64,000 bases of DNA from Rathayibacter oskolensis. Lineage in GTDB: Bacteria; Actinomycetota; Actinomycetes; Actinomycetales; Microbacteriaceae. Numbering within the stretch: position 1 is the stretch's first letter; each line of letters opens with the position of its first letter. A program made the translations under genes and the position numbers. Below the pieces are notes generated by a model. The model searched no databases. It saw nothing but the letters and a program-made list of their open reading frames with translations, and was not told the origin of the DNA. The stretch is from contig NZ_FXBM01000001.1 of assembly GCF_900177245.1 (NCBI RefSeq), positions 186,001 to 250,000 on the forward strand. Direction: 5' to 3'. Positions 15,677 to 24,340 of this stretch are shown here, in pieces.

Positions 15677-16905
15677 CCGCCTCGCTCTGGGGCCGCTCGG
15701 GCGACGGGTTCCAGGCGTCGATCGCCGCGCAGCGCGGGCCCGGAGTCGACCCGGGCCTGATCCTCGACGAGCACTGGCTGGGCCTCCCCGAGCTCGAGCA
15801 CGCCCTGTTCGAGACCCCGGTCTGCGTCGACGGCAGCGCCGATCTCGTGCTCGTCCCGGCCGACTGGCTCCCGCGCCTCGCGGCCAACGCGTCGATCAGG
15901 CCGCTGGACGACCTGCTCGAGGGCGCGCCGCTCGACGGCTGGCCCTCGGCGTGGTCGTCCGCCTTCACCGAGGTGGTCGCCTTCGCCGTCCCCTCGCACG
16001 CCCGCGCGGTCTGGGGCGTGCCCTTCCACGACGGACCGCCGCTGCTCGTGTGGCGCAGCGACCTCTACGACTCGCCGCAGGAGCGGGCGCGCTACCGCGA
16101 GGCTGCGGGGCGCGACCTCGAGCCTCCTCGCTCGTGGGTCGACTTCGACCGCCAGGCAGCCTGGTTCACCCGCCCCGAGCAGCAGCTCTGGGGCACGGTG
16201 CTCGCGGGGGCGCCGGACGGGCACAACAACGTCTACGACTTCGTCACCCAGCTCCGCGTGCGCGGGGCCGACGTGCTCGATGAGCACGGCGCACCCGGCT
16301 TCGGCGGGGAGGCGGGGCTGCGGACACTCGCGTGGCTGCGCGGGCACGTGGTCGCCGGCCGCGTGCCTCCGTGGTCGGGCGAGCTCGACAGCGTCGGCAG
16401 CGGCGCCGCCTTCGCCGACGGCCGGGTCGCGCTGATGGTCAACTGGGCCGGCTACGCGCAGCGCGCCCAGGGCCCGGGCAGCGCGGTGCACGGGCGGGTC
16501 GGCGTCGGGCTCGCGCCCGCCCTCGCCGACGGGACGGCCCTCCCGGTGGTGAACGCCTTCTGGGCGCTCGCCGTGACGGCCGGAGCGGTCTCGGTGCCCG
16601 AGACCTGGGACGCGGTGCGCCGCCTCGCGACGGCCGAGGCCGACGTGCGCACGACGCTGGCGGGCTCCTCCGGGACCAGGCTCGACACCTGGCGCGACCC
16701 CCGGGTGCTCGCCGCCTCGAGCACCGTCTCGCTGTTCGAGGAGGCGCATCGCGCCTCCCGGCCGCTCCCGATGATCCCCGAGCTGCCGGAGCTGGTGCAG
16801 ATCCTCAACCGCCTCGTCGACGACGTCGTCTGGCGCGGAGTGGACGGGGCGTCGCGACTCGACCGCGCGATCGTCGAGGCTCGGGCGGCCTTGTCTGCTG
16901 AATGA
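15673..16905 (+). CDS. solute-binding-protein homologue without signal peptide
   Basis: This 410-residue protein resembles family 1 extracellular solute-binding proteins: DLVLVPADWLPRLAANASIRPLDDLL, WGVPFHDGPPLLVWRSDLYD, a PRSWVDFDRQAAWF block and a C-terminal helix bundle. It begins VTASLWGRSGDGFQ, with no hydrophobic leader, lipobox or Tat motif, and it is coupled by 4 bp to the aldolase-kinase gene. It is therefore probably cytoplasmic. No permease genes are linked within this operon. It could be an intracellular sugar sensor or a protein partner. The alternative, that a true start further upstream adds a leader, is unlikely because that region codes for the kinase end. Confidence 0.7.
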   Translation: MTASLWGRSGDGFQASIAAQRGPGVDPGLILDEHWLGLPELEHALFETPVCVDGSADLVLVPADWLPRLAANASIRPLDDLLEGAPLDGWPSAWSSAFTEVVAFAVPSHARAVWGVPFHDGPPLLVWRSDLYDSPQERARYREAAGRDLEPPRSWVDFDRQAAWFTRPEQQLWGTVLAGAPDGHNNVYDFVTQLRVRGADVLDEHGAPGFGGEAGLRTLAWLRGHVVAGRVPPWSGELDSVGSGAAFADGRVALMVNWAGYAQRAQGPGSAVHGRVGVGLAPALADGTALPVVNAFWALAVTAGAVSVPETWDAVRRLATAEADVRTTLAGSSGTRLDTWRDPRVLAASSTVSLFEEAHRASRPLPMIPELPELVQILNRLVDDVVWRGVDGASRLDRAIVEARAALSAE

Positions 16906-16961
16906 GCCCGGCCCGGGCGGATCGGCCGGGGAGGGTTGAGTAATCGACACCAGTGAGTGTT

Positions 16962-16985
16962 GAATCATCATATCTATCGCGATCA
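16962..16985 (+). promoter_or_regulatory. candidate GntR operator/promoter of the fucose oxidation operon
   Basis: The box starts GAATCATCATATCTATC and ends CGATCA, 10 bp before the aldo/keto reductase ATG. Aligned by eye without gaps it matches 18 of 24 positions with the box at 21961-21984. It shares TATCTATC with the palindrome at 21877-21889 (opposite strand). This suggests one regulator for three transcription starts. Confidence 0.45.
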
Positions 16986-16995
16986 TGGAGGATCC

Positions 16996-18030
16996 ATGCA
17001 CAGCACCATCGTCGGCCACGGGGTTCCCGTCACAGCTCTCGGGCTCGGCGCCGCCCAGTTCGGCAACCTCTATCGGCCGACCAGCGACGAGGACGTCGCC
17101 GGGGCCTTCGAGGCGAGCTGGGACGCCGGGGTGCGCTACTTCGACACCGCCCCCCACTACGGACTCGGCCTGAGCGAGCGCCGCCTCGGGGCGCTGCTGC
17201 GCGGCAGGCACCGCGACGAGTACACGATCTCGACGAAGGTCGGCCGGCTCCTCGAGCCCAATCCCGATCCGCGCGGCGCCGAGCGCGACGACACCGAGGG
17301 CTTCGCCGTGCCGGCCTCGACCGTGCGGCGCTGGGACTTCAGTGCCGACGGCGTGAAGCGCTCGCTCGAGGCCAGCCTCGAGCGCCTCGGCCTCGACAGG
17401 ATCGACATCGTCTACGTGCACGACCCCGACGACTTCGGCGACCAGGTGATCGCCGAGGCACTCCCGGCTCTCGCGCGGCTGCGCGACGAGGGAGTCATCG
17501 GCGCCATCGGCACGGGGATGAACCAGTCCGCGCTCCCCGCGCGGTTCGTGGCCGAGGCCGACATCGACCTCGTCATGCTCGCGGGCCGGTACTCGCTGCT
17601 CGAGCAGGGCGCGCTCGACGACCTGATGCCGCTCGCCGAGGAGCGCGGCGTCGGCATCGTCATCGCGGGCGCCTACAACTCCGGCCTGCTCTCGCGCGAT
17701 CGACCGCCGGCCGACGCGAAGTACGACTACGACTCGGCCCCCGCGGAGCTGGTGAGCCGGGCGAACGTGCTCGCCGATGTCTGCGAGCGGCACGGCGTCA
17801 CCCTCCCCGAGGCCGCCCTGGCCTTCCCGTGGCTGCACCCCGCCGTCGTCTCGGTGGTCGTGGGCCAGCGAACCCGGGCGCAGGCCGTCGAGAACGCGCG
17901 GCGCGCCTCGGTCGACGTCCCCGCCGCCCTCTGGACCGACCTGGTCGACGAGGGCCTGCTCCGCCCGGAGGTCCGCGGCGCCCGCCCGGGCCTCGAGGCC
18001 GTCACCACCACGAGAGGACTCCCCGCATGA
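16996..18030 (+). CDS. aldo/keto reductase, probable L-fucose dehydrogenase
   Basis: The 344-residue TIM-barrel oxidoreductase has the aldo-keto tetrad region: [18 protein letters not shown] (Asp, Tyr), TKVGR (Lys) and VYVHDPDD (His). Its composition resembles D-threo-aldose/L-fucose 1-dehydrogenases, which oxidise L-fucose to L-fuconolactone with NAD(P)+. GGAGG precedes the ATG at five bases. It is the first of three genes with 4-bp overlaps, followed by fuconate dehydratase and lactonase. That context strongly supports the sugar dehydrogenase assignment, although D-arabinose or L-galactose could be alternative substrates. Confidence 0.88.
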   Translation: MHSTIVGHGVPVTALGLGAAQFGNLYRPTSDEDVAGAFEASWDAGVRYFDTAPHYGLGLSERRLGALLRGRHRDEYTISTKVGRLLEPNPDPRGAERDDTEGFAVPASTVRRWDFSADGVKRSLEASLERLGLDRIDIVYVHDPDDFGDQVIAEALPALARLRDEGVIGAIGTGMNQSALPARFVAEADIDLVMLAGRYSLLEQGALDDLMPLAEERGVGIVIAGAYNSGLLSRDRPPADAKYDYDSAPAELVSRANVLADVCERHGVTLPEAALAFPWLHPAVVSVVVGQRTRAQAVENARRASVDVPAALWTDLVDEGLLRPEVRGARPGLEAVTTTRGLPA

Positions 18031-19400
18031 CCACCATCACAGCCGTCGACGCGTACGACGTACGGTTCCCCACCTCCCTCAGTGCCGACGGCAGCGACGC
18101 GATGAACAAGGACGGCGACTACTCCGCCGCCTACGTCGTCCTGCGCACCGACGACCCCGAGCTGCGGGGCTTCGGCTTCACCTTCACCATCGGGCGCGGC
18201 AACGACCTCTGCGTGGCGGCCGCCCTGCAGCGGGCCGAGCCTTTGATCGGTCGCGACGTGGGCGAGCTCGTCGCCGACCTCGGAGGCGTGTACCGCGGCC
18301 TCCAGAGCGACTCCCAGCTGCGCTGGCTCGGCCCCGACAAGGGCGTCATCCACCTGGCTCTCGCGGCCGTCATGAACGCCGTGTGGGACCTCGCCGCGCG
18401 GGTGGCGGGCAAGCCGCTCTGGCGCCTCCTGGTCGAGATGACCCCGGAGGAGCTGGTCGACGCGGCCGACCTGCGCTACCTCTCGGACGCGCTGACCCGC
18501 GACGAGGCGCTCGACCTCCTGCGCGGCCTCGAGCCCACCCGCGGCGAGCGCATCGCCGAGCTGGAGCGCGACGGCTACCCCTGCTACACGACCTCGGCGG
18601 GATGGCTCGGCTACAGCGACGACAAGCTGCGGCGCCTCTGCCAGGAGGCCGTCGACCAGGGCTACCGCCACATCAAGCTCAAGGTCGGCGCCGACCGCGC
18701 CGACGACCACCGGCGACTGGGCATCGCCCGCGAGGTGATCGGCTGGGACGCCGACCTGATGATCGACGCGAACCAGGTCTGGGACGTGCCGGAGGCGATC
18801 GAGTGGGTGCAGTCGCTCGCCGAGTTCCAGCCCCTCTGGATCGAGGAGCCGACGAGCCCCGACGACGTCCTCGGCCACGCGGCGGTGCGCCGGGCGGTGG
18901 CGCCGATCGGCGTGGCGTCGGGTGAGCACGGGATGAACCGGGTGCTCTTCAAGCAGATGTTCCAGGCCGGCTCGCTCGACTTCTGCCAGCTCGACGCCGC
19001 ACGGCTCGGCAGCGTCAACGAGATCCTCGCCGTGTACCTGATGGCCGCGAAGTTCGGGGTCCCCGTCTGCCCGCACGCCGGAGGCGTCGGCCTCTGCGAG
19101 CTGGTCCAGCACCTGTCGGTCTTCGACTACGTCGCGGTCTCGGGGAGTCTCGAGGGCCGGGTCACCGAGTTCGTCGACCACCTGCACGAGCACTTCGTCG
19201 AGCCCTGCATCGTCGAGGACGGCGCCTACCGCCTGCCCGGCGCCCCCGGCTACAGCGCCGAGATGTTCGAGTCGACGCTCGACGAGTACACCTTCCCCGG
19301 AGGGAGCTACTGGGCCGGGCGCTCCCACCCGGTCGTCACCACTCCGGTCGTGCCGCTCGAGGAGCACTCGGCTCACGCGACCCGCGTCGGTGTCGCGTGA
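18027..19400 (+). CDS. fucD: L-fuconate dehydratase
   Basis: This 457-residue enolase-superfamily enzyme matches the Xanthomonas L-fuconate dehydratase along its length as I remember it (VRFPTS...[43 protein letters not shown]). Active-site residues sit at nearly identical numbers: Lys217 and Lys219 (IKLK), metal ligands Asp247 (IDAN), Glu273 (WIEEP) and Glu300 (SGEH), Asp323 and His350. It removes water from L-fuconate to give 2-keto-3-deoxy-L-fuconate in the cytoplasm, with Mg2+. Some members also accept D-arabinonate or L-galactonate. It is translationally coupled to both neighbours. Confidence 0.95.
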   Translation: MTTITAVDAYDVRFPTSLSADGSDAMNKDGDYSAAYVVLRTDDPELRGFGFTFTIGRGNDLCVAAALQRAEPLIGRDVGELVADLGGVYRGLQSDSQLRWLGPDKGVIHLALAAVMNAVWDLAARVAGKPLWRLLVEMTPEELVDAADLRYLSDALTRDEALDLLRGLEPTRGERIAELERDGYPCYTTSAGWLGYSDDKLRRLCQEAVDQGYRHIKLKVGADRADDHRRLGIAREVIGWDADLMIDANQVWDVPEAIEWVQSLAEFQPLWIEEPTSPDDVLGHAAVRRAVAPIGVASGEHGMNRVLFKQMFQAGSLDFCQLDAARLGSVNEILAVYLMAAKFGVPVCPHAGGVGLCELVQHLSVFDYVAVSGSLEGRVTEFVDHLHEHFVEPCIVEDGAYRLPGAPGYSAEMFESTLDEYTFPGGSYWAGRSHPVVTTPVVPLEEHSAHATRVGVA

Positions 19401-20302
19401 GCAGCGCCCCCGCGCTCGTCGTCGACGCGCACCAGCACGTCTGGGACAGGACGAAGGCCCGCTACGACTGGCTGGGTCCGCACCTGCCCGAGATCGACCG
19501 CTCGATCGGCTTCGACGAGCTGAGACCGCAGCTGCGCGCCGCGGGGGTCGACGCCACCGTGCTGGTGCAGTCGGCGGACGAGGCCGCCGACACCGACGAG
19601 ATGCTGCGGGTCGCAGCGTCCGCACCCGAGATCGTCGGAGTGGTCGTCTTCGTCCCGCTCGACCGCCCGCAGGAGGCGCACGACCGCCTCGTCGAGCTGC
19701 GCCGGGACGCGCACGTGGTCGGCGTGCGGAACCTCATCCACGATCAGCCGGATCCGGACTGGATCCTCCGCCCCGATGTCGACGAGGGGCTCGGGGTGCT
19801 CGAGGCCGCCGGAATCCCCTTCGACTACGTCGCCGTGCTGCCGCGGCACCTCGAGCACCTGCCCGTGCTCGCCGAGCGGCACCCCGACCTGTCGATCGTC
19901 ATCGACCATCTGTCGAAGCCGCCGATCGGCCTCCCGTCGAGCGAGCCGTGGCGCTCTCTGATCGCCCGAGGCGCCGAGAACCCGCGGGTCTTCGGCAAGG
20001 TCTCCGGGCTCTACTCGGCGACCGCCGACGCCGCGGCCTGGACCACGGACCAGCTCGCCCCCGTGATCGAGCACGCCCTCGAGTCGTTCGGCGCCGAGCG
20101 CCTGATGTACGGAGGCGACTGGCCGGTCTCGCTGACGGCCGGCGGCTACGACCGCATCTGGGCGGCGCTGCACGAGGTGACCGGCGGCTGGAGCGACGCC
20201 GACTCCGCTCGCCTCTGGGGCGGGACGGCCCAGGACTTCTACCGCTTCGACGACGCGCTGATCGCCGCGGCGCTCGAGGCCTCGGCGCGCGCGTCGGCGT
20301 GA
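19397..20302 (+). CDS. amidohydrolase, L-fuconolactonase
   Basis: The 301-residue COG3618-type amidohydrolase opens with the metal-binding VDAHQHVWD. It continues with [18 protein letters not shown] and [13 protein letters not shown], all typical of sugar-lactone hydrolases. It should open L-fuconolactone to L-fuconate between the dehydrogenase and dehydratase steps encoded just upstream. The GTG start overlaps the dehydratase stop by 4 bp. A very strong hairpin terminator follows directly after its stop codon. Confidence 0.9.
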   Translation: MSSAPALVVDAHQHVWDRTKARYDWLGPHLPEIDRSIGFDELRPQLRAAGVDATVLVQSADEAADTDEMLRVAASAPEIVGVVVFVPLDRPQEAHDRLVELRRDAHVVGVRNLIHDQPDPDWILRPDVDEGLGVLEAAGIPFDYVAVLPRHLEHLPVLAERHPDLSIVIDHLSKPPIGLPSSEPWRSLIARGAENPRVFGKVSGLYSATADAAAWTTDQLAPVIEHALESFGAERLMYGGDWPVSLTAGGYDRIWAALHEVTGGWSDADSARLWGGTAQDFYRFDDALIAAALEASARASA

Positions 20303-20303
20303 G

Positions 20304-20340
20304 GATCGGCTCCTGCCCGCTGCTCGGGCAGGAGCCGATC
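20304..20340. terminator. strong bidirectional terminator hairpin
   Basis: A perfect 16-bp stem, starting GATCGGCTCCTG on the left arm, with a 5-base loop CTGCT. It lies between the convergent lactonase and fucosidase genes, starting two bases after the lactonase stop and ending five bases from the fucosidase stop. Confidence 0.92.
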
Positions 20341-20344
20341 GCGT

Positions 20345-21838
20345 TCAGTCGCCGAGCCCGAGGATGTCGATGCGGCGCGGACGCGTCGCCTCGACCCGCG
20401 GCGTCACGCGGAACGCCGCGATCGTGCCGACGGCCTGCTCGGGGACCTCGATCACGAGGGCGCCCGCCTCCCGCCGCCAGGTGATCGGGCCGTCGTGCCC
20501 GAGGAGCGCGACGCTCTCGATCTCGGCCGCCAGGAGCCCCGACGAGGATCCGAGCGAGCCGATCCCGACCGTCGCCCCGACCGGGGCGAGGACCGTCGCG
20601 TAGACGTGTCCGCGCGAGGCGGTGAAGCGGATGTCCTCGGCGGTGAAGGGGGAGCGGTGCGTGTCCGTGAACGCCCCCTCCGCGACCCTGGTCGGCCCCT
20701 CTCCCGCGATCGTCCACGGTCGGGAGCCGTAGATCGCCTCGCCGTTGCGCGAGAGCCACGCGCCGATCGTCTCGAGCATCTCGACCTCGGGCGCGGGGAT
20801 CGTGCCGTCGGCCTTCGGGCCGATGTTGAGCAGGAGCGCGCCGTTCTTGCTGACGATGTCGACGAGGTCGGCGATCAGGTCGTCGGTCCGCTTGTAGTCG
20901 TGCCCGTCGACGTAGCTCCACGAGTTCTTCGAGACCGAGGTGTCGGTCTGCCAGAAGTCGGCGCGGGTCTCGGCGAGCTGGCCGCGCTCGACGTCGAAGA
21001 CGCCCGTTCCGGCGGGCAGCGCGTCGTACTTGTAGTTGACGGCCACCGGGCGGTCCCACTCGATCGCGCGGGTGTAGTAGTAGGCGAGGAACGTCTGCAG
21101 GTACGGCGCGAAGGCCGGCTGCTCGATCCACCAGTCGAACCAGATCAGCTGGGGGCGGTAGCGGTCGACGAGCTCGGTCGTGCGCACGAGCCAGTCCTCG
21201 AGGAACTCCTTGCTCGGCTGGGTCTCCTCGCGCTGCGCGGGGCCGTAGAGGTCGAGGCTCTCGGTCTGGGTGACGTCGCTGTCGAAGGCCGTGCCTCCGT
21301 TGAAGAAGAACCAGTGCTCGGCTCGGTGCGAGGAGGCGCCGAACACCATCGACTGCGCGCGGACGGCGTCGGCGAGCTCTCCGACGACGTCGCGGCGGGG
21401 GCCCATCTCGGTCGCCTTCCACCGGGTGAACGAGCAGTCGTACATCGGGAAGCCGTCGTGGTGCTCCGCGACCGGGACGACGAACTGGGCGCCCGCCCGG
21501 CGGAAGATCCTCGCCCACTCCGCGGCGTCGAACCGATCGGCCGTGAACGAGGGGATGAAGTCCTTATAGCCGAACTCCGACTGGTCGCCGTAGGTCGCGC
21601 GGTGGTGGGCGTACTCCGGGGTCCCCTCGAGGTACATGTTGCGGGGGTACCACTCCGAGCCGAAGGCCGGCACGGCGTAGGGGCCCCAGTGGATGAAGAC
21701 GCCGAACTTGCCGTCGACGTACCAGTCCGGCGGGGTCGTCGTCAGCGCCTCCCAGGAGGCGCTGAGCGGCCCCTCGTCGATCACGCGCGCGACCTCGGCG
21801 AGGCGGGTGCGGTGCAGCGGGCTGTCGAAAGTGGTCAT
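20345..21838 (-). CDS. alpha-L-fucosidase, GH29
   Basis: This roughly 497-residue glycosidase has GH29 signatures: WYVDGKFGVFIHWGPYAVPAF, the EHHDGF motif and the nucleophile Asp (about 235) in LIWFDWW. SKNGALLLNIGPKADGTIP is near the end of the catalytic barrel, and a beta-sandwich follows. It hydrolyses terminal alpha-L-fucosides with retention. No signal peptide is visible, so it would act in the cytoplasm on imported fucosides. Two ATGs are adjacent; the second is preferred because GAAGGA lies five bases before it. It is divergent from the ABC importer genes with a 212-bp shared regulatory region. Confidence 0.93.
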   Translation of the reverse strand: MTTFDSPLHRTRLAEVARVIDEGPLSASWEALTTTPPDWYVDGKFGVFIHWGPYAVPAFGSEWYPRNMYLEGTPEYAHHRATYGDQSEFGYKDFIPSFTADRFDAAEWARIFRRAGAQFVVPVAEHHDGFPMYDCSFTRWKATEMGPRRDVVGELADAVRAQSMVFGASSHRAEHWFFFNGGTAFDSDVTQTESLDLYGPAQREETQPSKEFLEDWLVRTTELVDRYRPQLIWFDWWIEQPAFAPYLQTFLAYYYTRAIEWDRPVAVNYKYDALPAGTGVFDVERGQLAETRADFWQTDTSVSKNSWSYVDGHDYKRTDDLIADLVDIVSKNGALLLNIGPKADGTIPAPEVEMLETIGAWLSRNGEAIYGSRPWTIAGEGPTRVAEGAFTDTHRSPFTAEDIRFTASRGHVYATVLAPVGATVGIGSLGSSSGLLAAEIESVALLGHDGPITWRREAGALVIEVPEQAVGTIAAFRVTPRVEATRPRRIDILGLGD

Positions 21839-21876
21839 CATCGTCCTTCGATCGTGCGGTCGGCGTGCAATTGCTG

Positions 21877-21889
21877 GATAGATACTATC
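21877..21889. promoter_or_regulatory. palindromic operator candidate in the fucosidase/importer intergenic region
   Basis: A perfect inverted repeat, GATAG-ATA-CTATC, lies 38 bp upstream of the fucosidase start. Its reverse strand contains TATCTATC, also present at 16971-16978 before the fucose oxidation operon. The short symmetrical AT-rich arms would suit a GntR/FCD regulator, which is encoded at 26647-27411. Confidence 0.5.
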
Positions 21890-21928
21890 AATCGTGATCT
21901 TCAGGGACCCTCAGGGGCTGAAATTTCC

Positions 21929-21984
21929 TTGACAGCCGCGATGGAGGCTCGCAGACTGAAGAATCATCTGATCCATTTCGATCG
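21929..21984 (+). promoter_or_regulatory. ABC importer promoter with downstream operator box
   Basis: A consensus -35 TTGACA at 21929-21934 is followed at 17 bp by CAGACT (21952-21957), a possible -10. Immediately downstream the box GAATCATCTGATCCATT...CGATCG (21961-21984) resembles the box at 16962-16985. A repressor bound there would block transcription, which would fit induction by a fucose-derived ligand. Confidence 0.45.
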
Positions 21985-22050
21985 ATGACCACCGTTCAGG
22001 AGGCACCGCACAGCCGCGGAGCCGCCCGGACACCTCAATGAGGAGGAACA

Positions 22051-23292
22051 GTGACACTCAGGCATCTCCGGTTCGCGGCCATCGCCGCGGCCCTCGCGCT
22101 CCCGCTCGCGGGATGCAGCTCGGCAGGGTCCTCAGGAACCGACGCCGACGGCAACACCACGATCAACTGGTCGGTCTGGGCCGGCTCAGAGGTCGAGACG
22201 GCGGCCTGGCAGAAGCTGGCCGACATGGTCCACGAGGAGGACCCGACGATCACCGTCGAGCTGACGACGGCGGCCTGGGCCGACTACTGGACGAAGCTGC
22301 CGACCACCCTCGCCGGCAACGACGCGCCCTGCATCGCGGGCCTCCAGATGGCGCGCGTCCAGCAGTTCGCGAACTACTTCATCCCGCTCGACGACCAGCT
22401 CGACGCGGCCGGCATCGACACCGCCGACTTCGACCCCTCGATCATCAGCGCGCTCCAGGCCGGAGGCGAGCAGCTCGCCATCCCCTACGACCTCGGCCCC
22501 TACGTCGTCTTCTACAACAAGGACATGTTCGCCGCGGCCGGCCTCGAGAACCCGAAGGACGGCTGGACGATCGCGGAGTTCGAGACGGCGGCGAAGGCGC
22601 TGACCAAGGACGGCAAGTACGGCTTCGCCACCACGAACCAGATCGACGCCCTGAACCAGTGGGGCCCGACCATCGGAGGCGACCAGGCGGCGACCGAGGA
22701 CGGCACGCTCAACCTCACCAGCCCCGGCCAGGAGAAGACGATGGCCTGGTACGCGGGCCTCGTCAACGAGCAGGGCGTCGCCGCAGAGCTCGCCACCGAC
22801 TCGAGCGACGGGTCGCAGTTCCTCGGCGGCAACGCCGCGATGTACGTCACCGGCCCCTGGGACATGATCAACGCGAAGGACCAGGCCAAGTTCGACATCG
22901 GCATCGTGACCGTCCCCGTGGGCGACGAGGGCGCGGCCACCGCGATCGGCGGCTCCGGCTTCGGCATCACGACCAAGTGCAGCACCCCCGAGGTCGCCGC
23001 GAAGGCGCTGGCGATCATCACGGGCACCGAGGCCCAGGCCTCGCTCGGCGAGGCGGGACGCGCGTTCCCTGCTCGCACCTCCGAGCAGTCGACCTGGTAC
23101 GCCTCTGCGGTCGAGGGCGCCCAGCCGACCCTCGAGGCGGCGCTGGAGACCGGCGTCCCCTACCTCTCCACCCCGACGTGGACGCAGGACGGCCTGAGCT
23201 ACTCGCAGGGCTCGATCTCGGTGATCAACGGCCAGACCGACCCGACCTCGTTCCTCGAGAGCGTGCAGAGCAGCAGCGGAAGCGCGGGCTGA
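22051..23292 (+). CDS. ABC transporter solute-binding lipoprotein (sugar)
   Basis: This 413-residue protein has a lipoprotein signal peptide (MTLRHLRFAAIAAALALPLAGC; lipobox LAGC, Cys about 22). The mature part is of the family 1 sugar-binding type: INWSVWAGSEVETAAW, YDLGPYVVFYNKDMF, GGNAAMYVTGPWDM. It is anchored outside the membrane and delivers substrate to the permeases encoded downstream, probably L-fucose or a fucosylated oligosaccharide by context. AGGAGG lies a few bases before the GTG start. A stable hairpin after the gene probably limits read-through into the permeases. Confidence 0.92.
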   Translation: MTLRHLRFAAIAAALALPLAGCSSAGSSGTDADGNTTINWSVWAGSEVETAAWQKLADMVHEEDPTITVELTTAAWADYWTKLPTTLAGNDAPCIAGLQMARVQQFANYFIPLDDQLDAAGIDTADFDPSIISALQAGGEQLAIPYDLGPYVVFYNKDMFAAAGLENPKDGWTIAEFETAAKALTKDGKYGFATTNQIDALNQWGPTIGGDQAATEDGTLNLTSPGQEKTMAWYAGLVNEQGVAAELATDSSDGSQFLGGNAAMYVTGPWDMINAKDQAKFDIGIVTVPVGDEGAATAIGGSGFGITTKCSTPEVAAKALAIITGTEAQASLGEAGRAFPARTSEQSTWYASAVEGAQPTLEAALETGVPYLSTPTWTQDGLSYSQGSISVINGQTDPTSFLESVQSSSGSAG

Positions 23293-23297
23293 GTGAT

Positions 23298-23333
23298 CGG
23301 GGCGGGGCGCTCACCTCCGAGCGCCCCGCCCCG
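23298..23333 (+). terminator. intercistronic hairpin between binding protein and permease genes
   Basis: A perfect 15-bp GC-rich stem (left arm CGGGGCGGGGCGCTC) with a 6-base loop ACCTCC lies six bases after the binding-protein stop codon, inside the importer operon. It could act as a partial terminator or 3' stabiliser, so that the binding protein is made in excess over the permeases. Confidence 0.75.
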
Positions 23334-23386
23334 ACTGCGCCGCGGCACCGCCGCACCCCCCTCGAGAAACGACGCGAAGGAGCGCC

Positions 23387-24340
23387 ATGACACTCGCCAC
23401 CTCCCCGGCCACGGGCCAGGCGGTCGCCGGCCCGCCGCCGGCACCCGCCCCCACCAGCGCGCGACGGCGTCGGCGGGGGGACGGGCCTGCCGCGGCGGCG
23501 TTCCTCGCGCCGAGCCTCGGCGGCTTCGCGATCTTCACCGCTCTGCCGATCCTCGCCTCGGTCGCGGTGGCCTTCACGGTGTGGCCGCTCGCCGGCTCGC
23601 CGACCTTCACGGGGCTGGACAACTTCGTCCAGTTGCTCACCCGCGACCCCGCGTTCCTCAGGACGATCGGCAACACGCTCCTCTTCGTCGTCGTCTACGT
23701 GCCGATCAACCTGGCGCTCTCGATGGCGATCGCGGCCTGGATCTCGCCGCGGATCCGCGGGGGGAACGTCTACCGGGTGCTCCTGTTCATCCCCGTCGTC
23801 ACGCCGATGGTCGCCAATGCCGCGGTCTGGCAGATCATGCTGATCCCGAGCGGTCTCATCGACAGCATCTGGCAGTCGGTGTTCGGAGTCTCGGCGCCGA
23901 ACTTCCTCGGCTCGACCTCGACGGCGATGCTCTGCGTGGTGCTGATGTCGCTGTGGCAGGGCTTCGGCTACAACCTGCTGATCTTCTCCTCCTCGCTCCA
24001 GGCGGTCCCCGAGACGCTGATGGACAGCGCCTCGATCGACGGAGCGGGAGCGTTCCGGCGGTTCTTCAGCATCAAGATCCCGCTCATGTCGCCGTCGATC
24101 TTCTTCGCGGCGACGATGACGCTGATCACCTCCTTCCAGGTCTTCGCCCAGCCGTTCGTCCTGACCAACGGCGGGCCGGACAGCTCGACGACCACGATGG
24201 TGATGTACCTCTACCGGACGGGCTTCCAGTACTTCAACCTCGGCCTCGCCTCGGCGGTGGGCGTGATCCTCTTCATCATGATCCTGGCGATCACGGGGCT
24301 CATGTTCCTCGCCCAGAAGAAGCTGGTGCACTATGAGTGA
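23387..24340 (+). CDS. ABC sugar permease, MalF/UgpA type
   Basis: The 317-residue protein has a basic N-terminal tail and about six membrane helices. The permease coupling motif is SSSLQAVPETLMDSASIDGAGAFRRFFSIKIPLMSP (EAA loop), which contacts the ATPase. GAAGG precedes the start. Together with the next gene it forms the heterodimeric channel for the sugar delivered by the binding protein. No ATP-binding subunit is encoded in this window, so a shared MsmK-type ATPase is expected elsewhere. Confidence 0.93.
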   Translation: MTLATSPATGQAVAGPPPAPAPTSARRRRRGDGPAAAAFLAPSLGGFAIFTALPILASVAVAFTVWPLAGSPTFTGLDNFVQLLTRDPAFLRTIGNTLLFVVVYVPINLALSMAIAAWISPRIRGGNVYRVLLFIPVVTPMVANAAVWQIMLIPSGLIDSIWQSVFGVSAPNFLGSTSTAMLCVVLMSLWQGFGYNLLIFSSSLQAVPETLMDSASIDGAGAFRRFFSIKIPLMSPSIFFAATMTLITSFQVFAQPFVLTNGGPDSSTTTMVMYLYRTGFQYFNLGLASAVGVILFIMILAITGLMFLAQKKLVHYE

